A stretch of 64,000 bases of DNA from assembly GCF_954871325.1 (NCBI RefSeq), contig NC_088776.1, positions 46,022,569-46,086,568 of the forward strand. The letters are read 5' to 3'. Made by a program: the position numbers and the translations under genes. Shown here in pieces: positions 63,094 to 64,000 of this stretch. Position 1 is the first letter of the stretch. Every line of letters starts with the position of its first letter. Source of the stretch: Gordionus sp. m RMFG-2023. Its lineage: Eukaryota; Nematomorpha; Gordioida; Chordodea; Parachordodidae. Below the pieces are notes generated by a model. It was not told the origin of the DNA. It saw only the letters and a program-made list of their open reading frames with translations, and searched no databases.

Positions 63094-64000
63094 CTTTATG
63101 TGCTCAATATAATAAAAAAATTAATAATGACAATTTATCTTAGTTATTCAAAAGGGAATGGGGTAATTATTTTAAAATAGATAAGTGTTTTTCAAATTTA
63201 TCTCACGATAATTGATAAAAATTTTATGAAAATATTGTTGAATAATTACGTCTGATTTACAATTCATATTTAGATGTAACCCGAACTTTCGTAATCAGGC
63301 AATATGTGAAATATGTTATAAAATGTTTAAATTTCTAAAGGATAAGAATTTTACACATGTTGGAATACATTGTAAAGTCAGATTTTTCAAATTTAACAAG
63401 CTAAATAAATATTTTTAAAGTTACAAAATAGCAAAATAATTTGTTGATCGCGTTTTTAAATTTGAAGATTTAACTTTGCCCATATTCCAGTATAATGCGC
63501 TAACCTACACAAATCTAAACCTATTTTTAAAATTCACATCCCCCCCCACCTCCCATTAAAAAAATATTTTTTTTGGTTCCTGTAATCTTTTGTATGTTTT
63601 TGATAAATTTAGATGTTCTTGATAAATTTTTTTAAAATAAGAAGGAGAAAATGTAAATGTAGTTAATTTGGTGGAATAATAAAAATGATCAAGATGCCAA
63701 GATTCAGAATAACTGAGCTTGCAAAAACAAAATGATTTGTTATTCATATTGCAAATATTAACTGATTTAAATCAGGTATCACCAAATAGGCCAATATCTA
63801 GTGGTGTTTAAAAGCCCAATTCAGGTTAATTTTAAAAAACTACGAAGAAAGGTTTGGACATCTATTTGTTAAATGAAGAGGCTTACATATAATTCTTTTG
63901 GCTATCTTAATTTAAAAATCAACCAAATCGGACTTTTTAACAACAACACTCAAAAAGATTGTTACTAATAATAGAAGAAGATTTTCTTTAAAGTTTTAAA
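63094..64000. other. Start of a deacetylase intron with a family A MITE
   Basis: The first deacetylase exon in the window begins at 63093 in phase 1, so this stretch is intron. No signal-peptide exon is visible. A family A MITE copy lies at 63799-63951 (TAGTGGTGTTTAAAAGCCC to TTTTTAACAACAACACTC). A C-run at 63541-63548 resembles a hAT end. Confidence 0.55.
63799..63951. mobile_element. MITE family A, short diverged copy
   Basis: Left end TAGTGGTGTTTAAAAGCC, right end GGACTTTTTAACAACAACAC. About 150 bp, so internally shortened compared with the 199-214 bp copies. Flanks do not match. Confidence 0.65.

Noticed and set aside
63556-63747. 63-codon minus-strand frame as the first deacetylase exon
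   Set aside because: It shows no signal peptide and no phase 1 donor, and has no similarity to chitin deacetylases.
1-64000. Bacterial or viral origin of the window
   Set aside because: Spliced animal genes with consistent intron phases lie at both ends and in the middle, so the window is ordinary nuclear DNA.

Overview
This looks like nuclear DNA from an invertebrate animal with a very AT-rich genome. Genes are spread over many short exons with GT-AG introns, there is no operon structure, and most of the sequence is transposon debris. Three host genes were assembled by hand from exons; in each, all splice phases agree. All three lie on the minus strand: CNOT4 (1-13376, running off the left edge), an MH2-domain protein of the Expansion/Rebuf type (21883-32749), and a group I chitin deacetylase (59495-63093, lacking only its first exon or exons to the right of 63093). 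A CBM14-LDLa-deacetylase protein next to an Expansion-type MH2 protein points to a cuticle-bearing ecdysozoan, most likely an arthropod or close relative. The species cannot be named from this window.

Layout. 1-13376: CNOT4, with two large introns holding a decayed RTE-like LINE and several short TIR elements. 13377-21882: intergenic, with a small hAT MITE with a perfect 8-bp target duplication, a degraded Ty3/Gypsy fossil, a GC-rich tandem duplication and a hAT remnant. 21883-32749: the MH2 gene, with an internally deleted hAT (26240-27746) and other MITEs in its introns. 32750-58780: a long gene-free stretch of hAT elements, GC-rich MITEs and AT-rich DNA. Within it, 46950-54600 is a deep nest of transposons. 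58781-59311: an element with about 50-bp inverted ends just past the deacetylase stop codon. 59495-63093: chitin deacetylase.

Two host genes point to one process. In Drosophila, Expansion and Rebuf are MH2 proteins needed for chitin deposition, and group I chitin deacetylases modify chitin in the extracellular matrix. CNOT4 is an unrelated housekeeping E3 ubiquitin ligase linked to CCR4-NOT. I see no evidence of co-regulation; the first two facts only support the ecdysozoan assignment.

The most unusual structure is the nest at 46950-54600. A hAT remnant is interrupted at one 8-bp site by both a second hAT and a MITE. The MITE is split by a short LTR-type fossil. The left terminal repeat of that fossil holds a 1.46-kb foldback element, and its interior holds a BED-finger-only hAT derivative.
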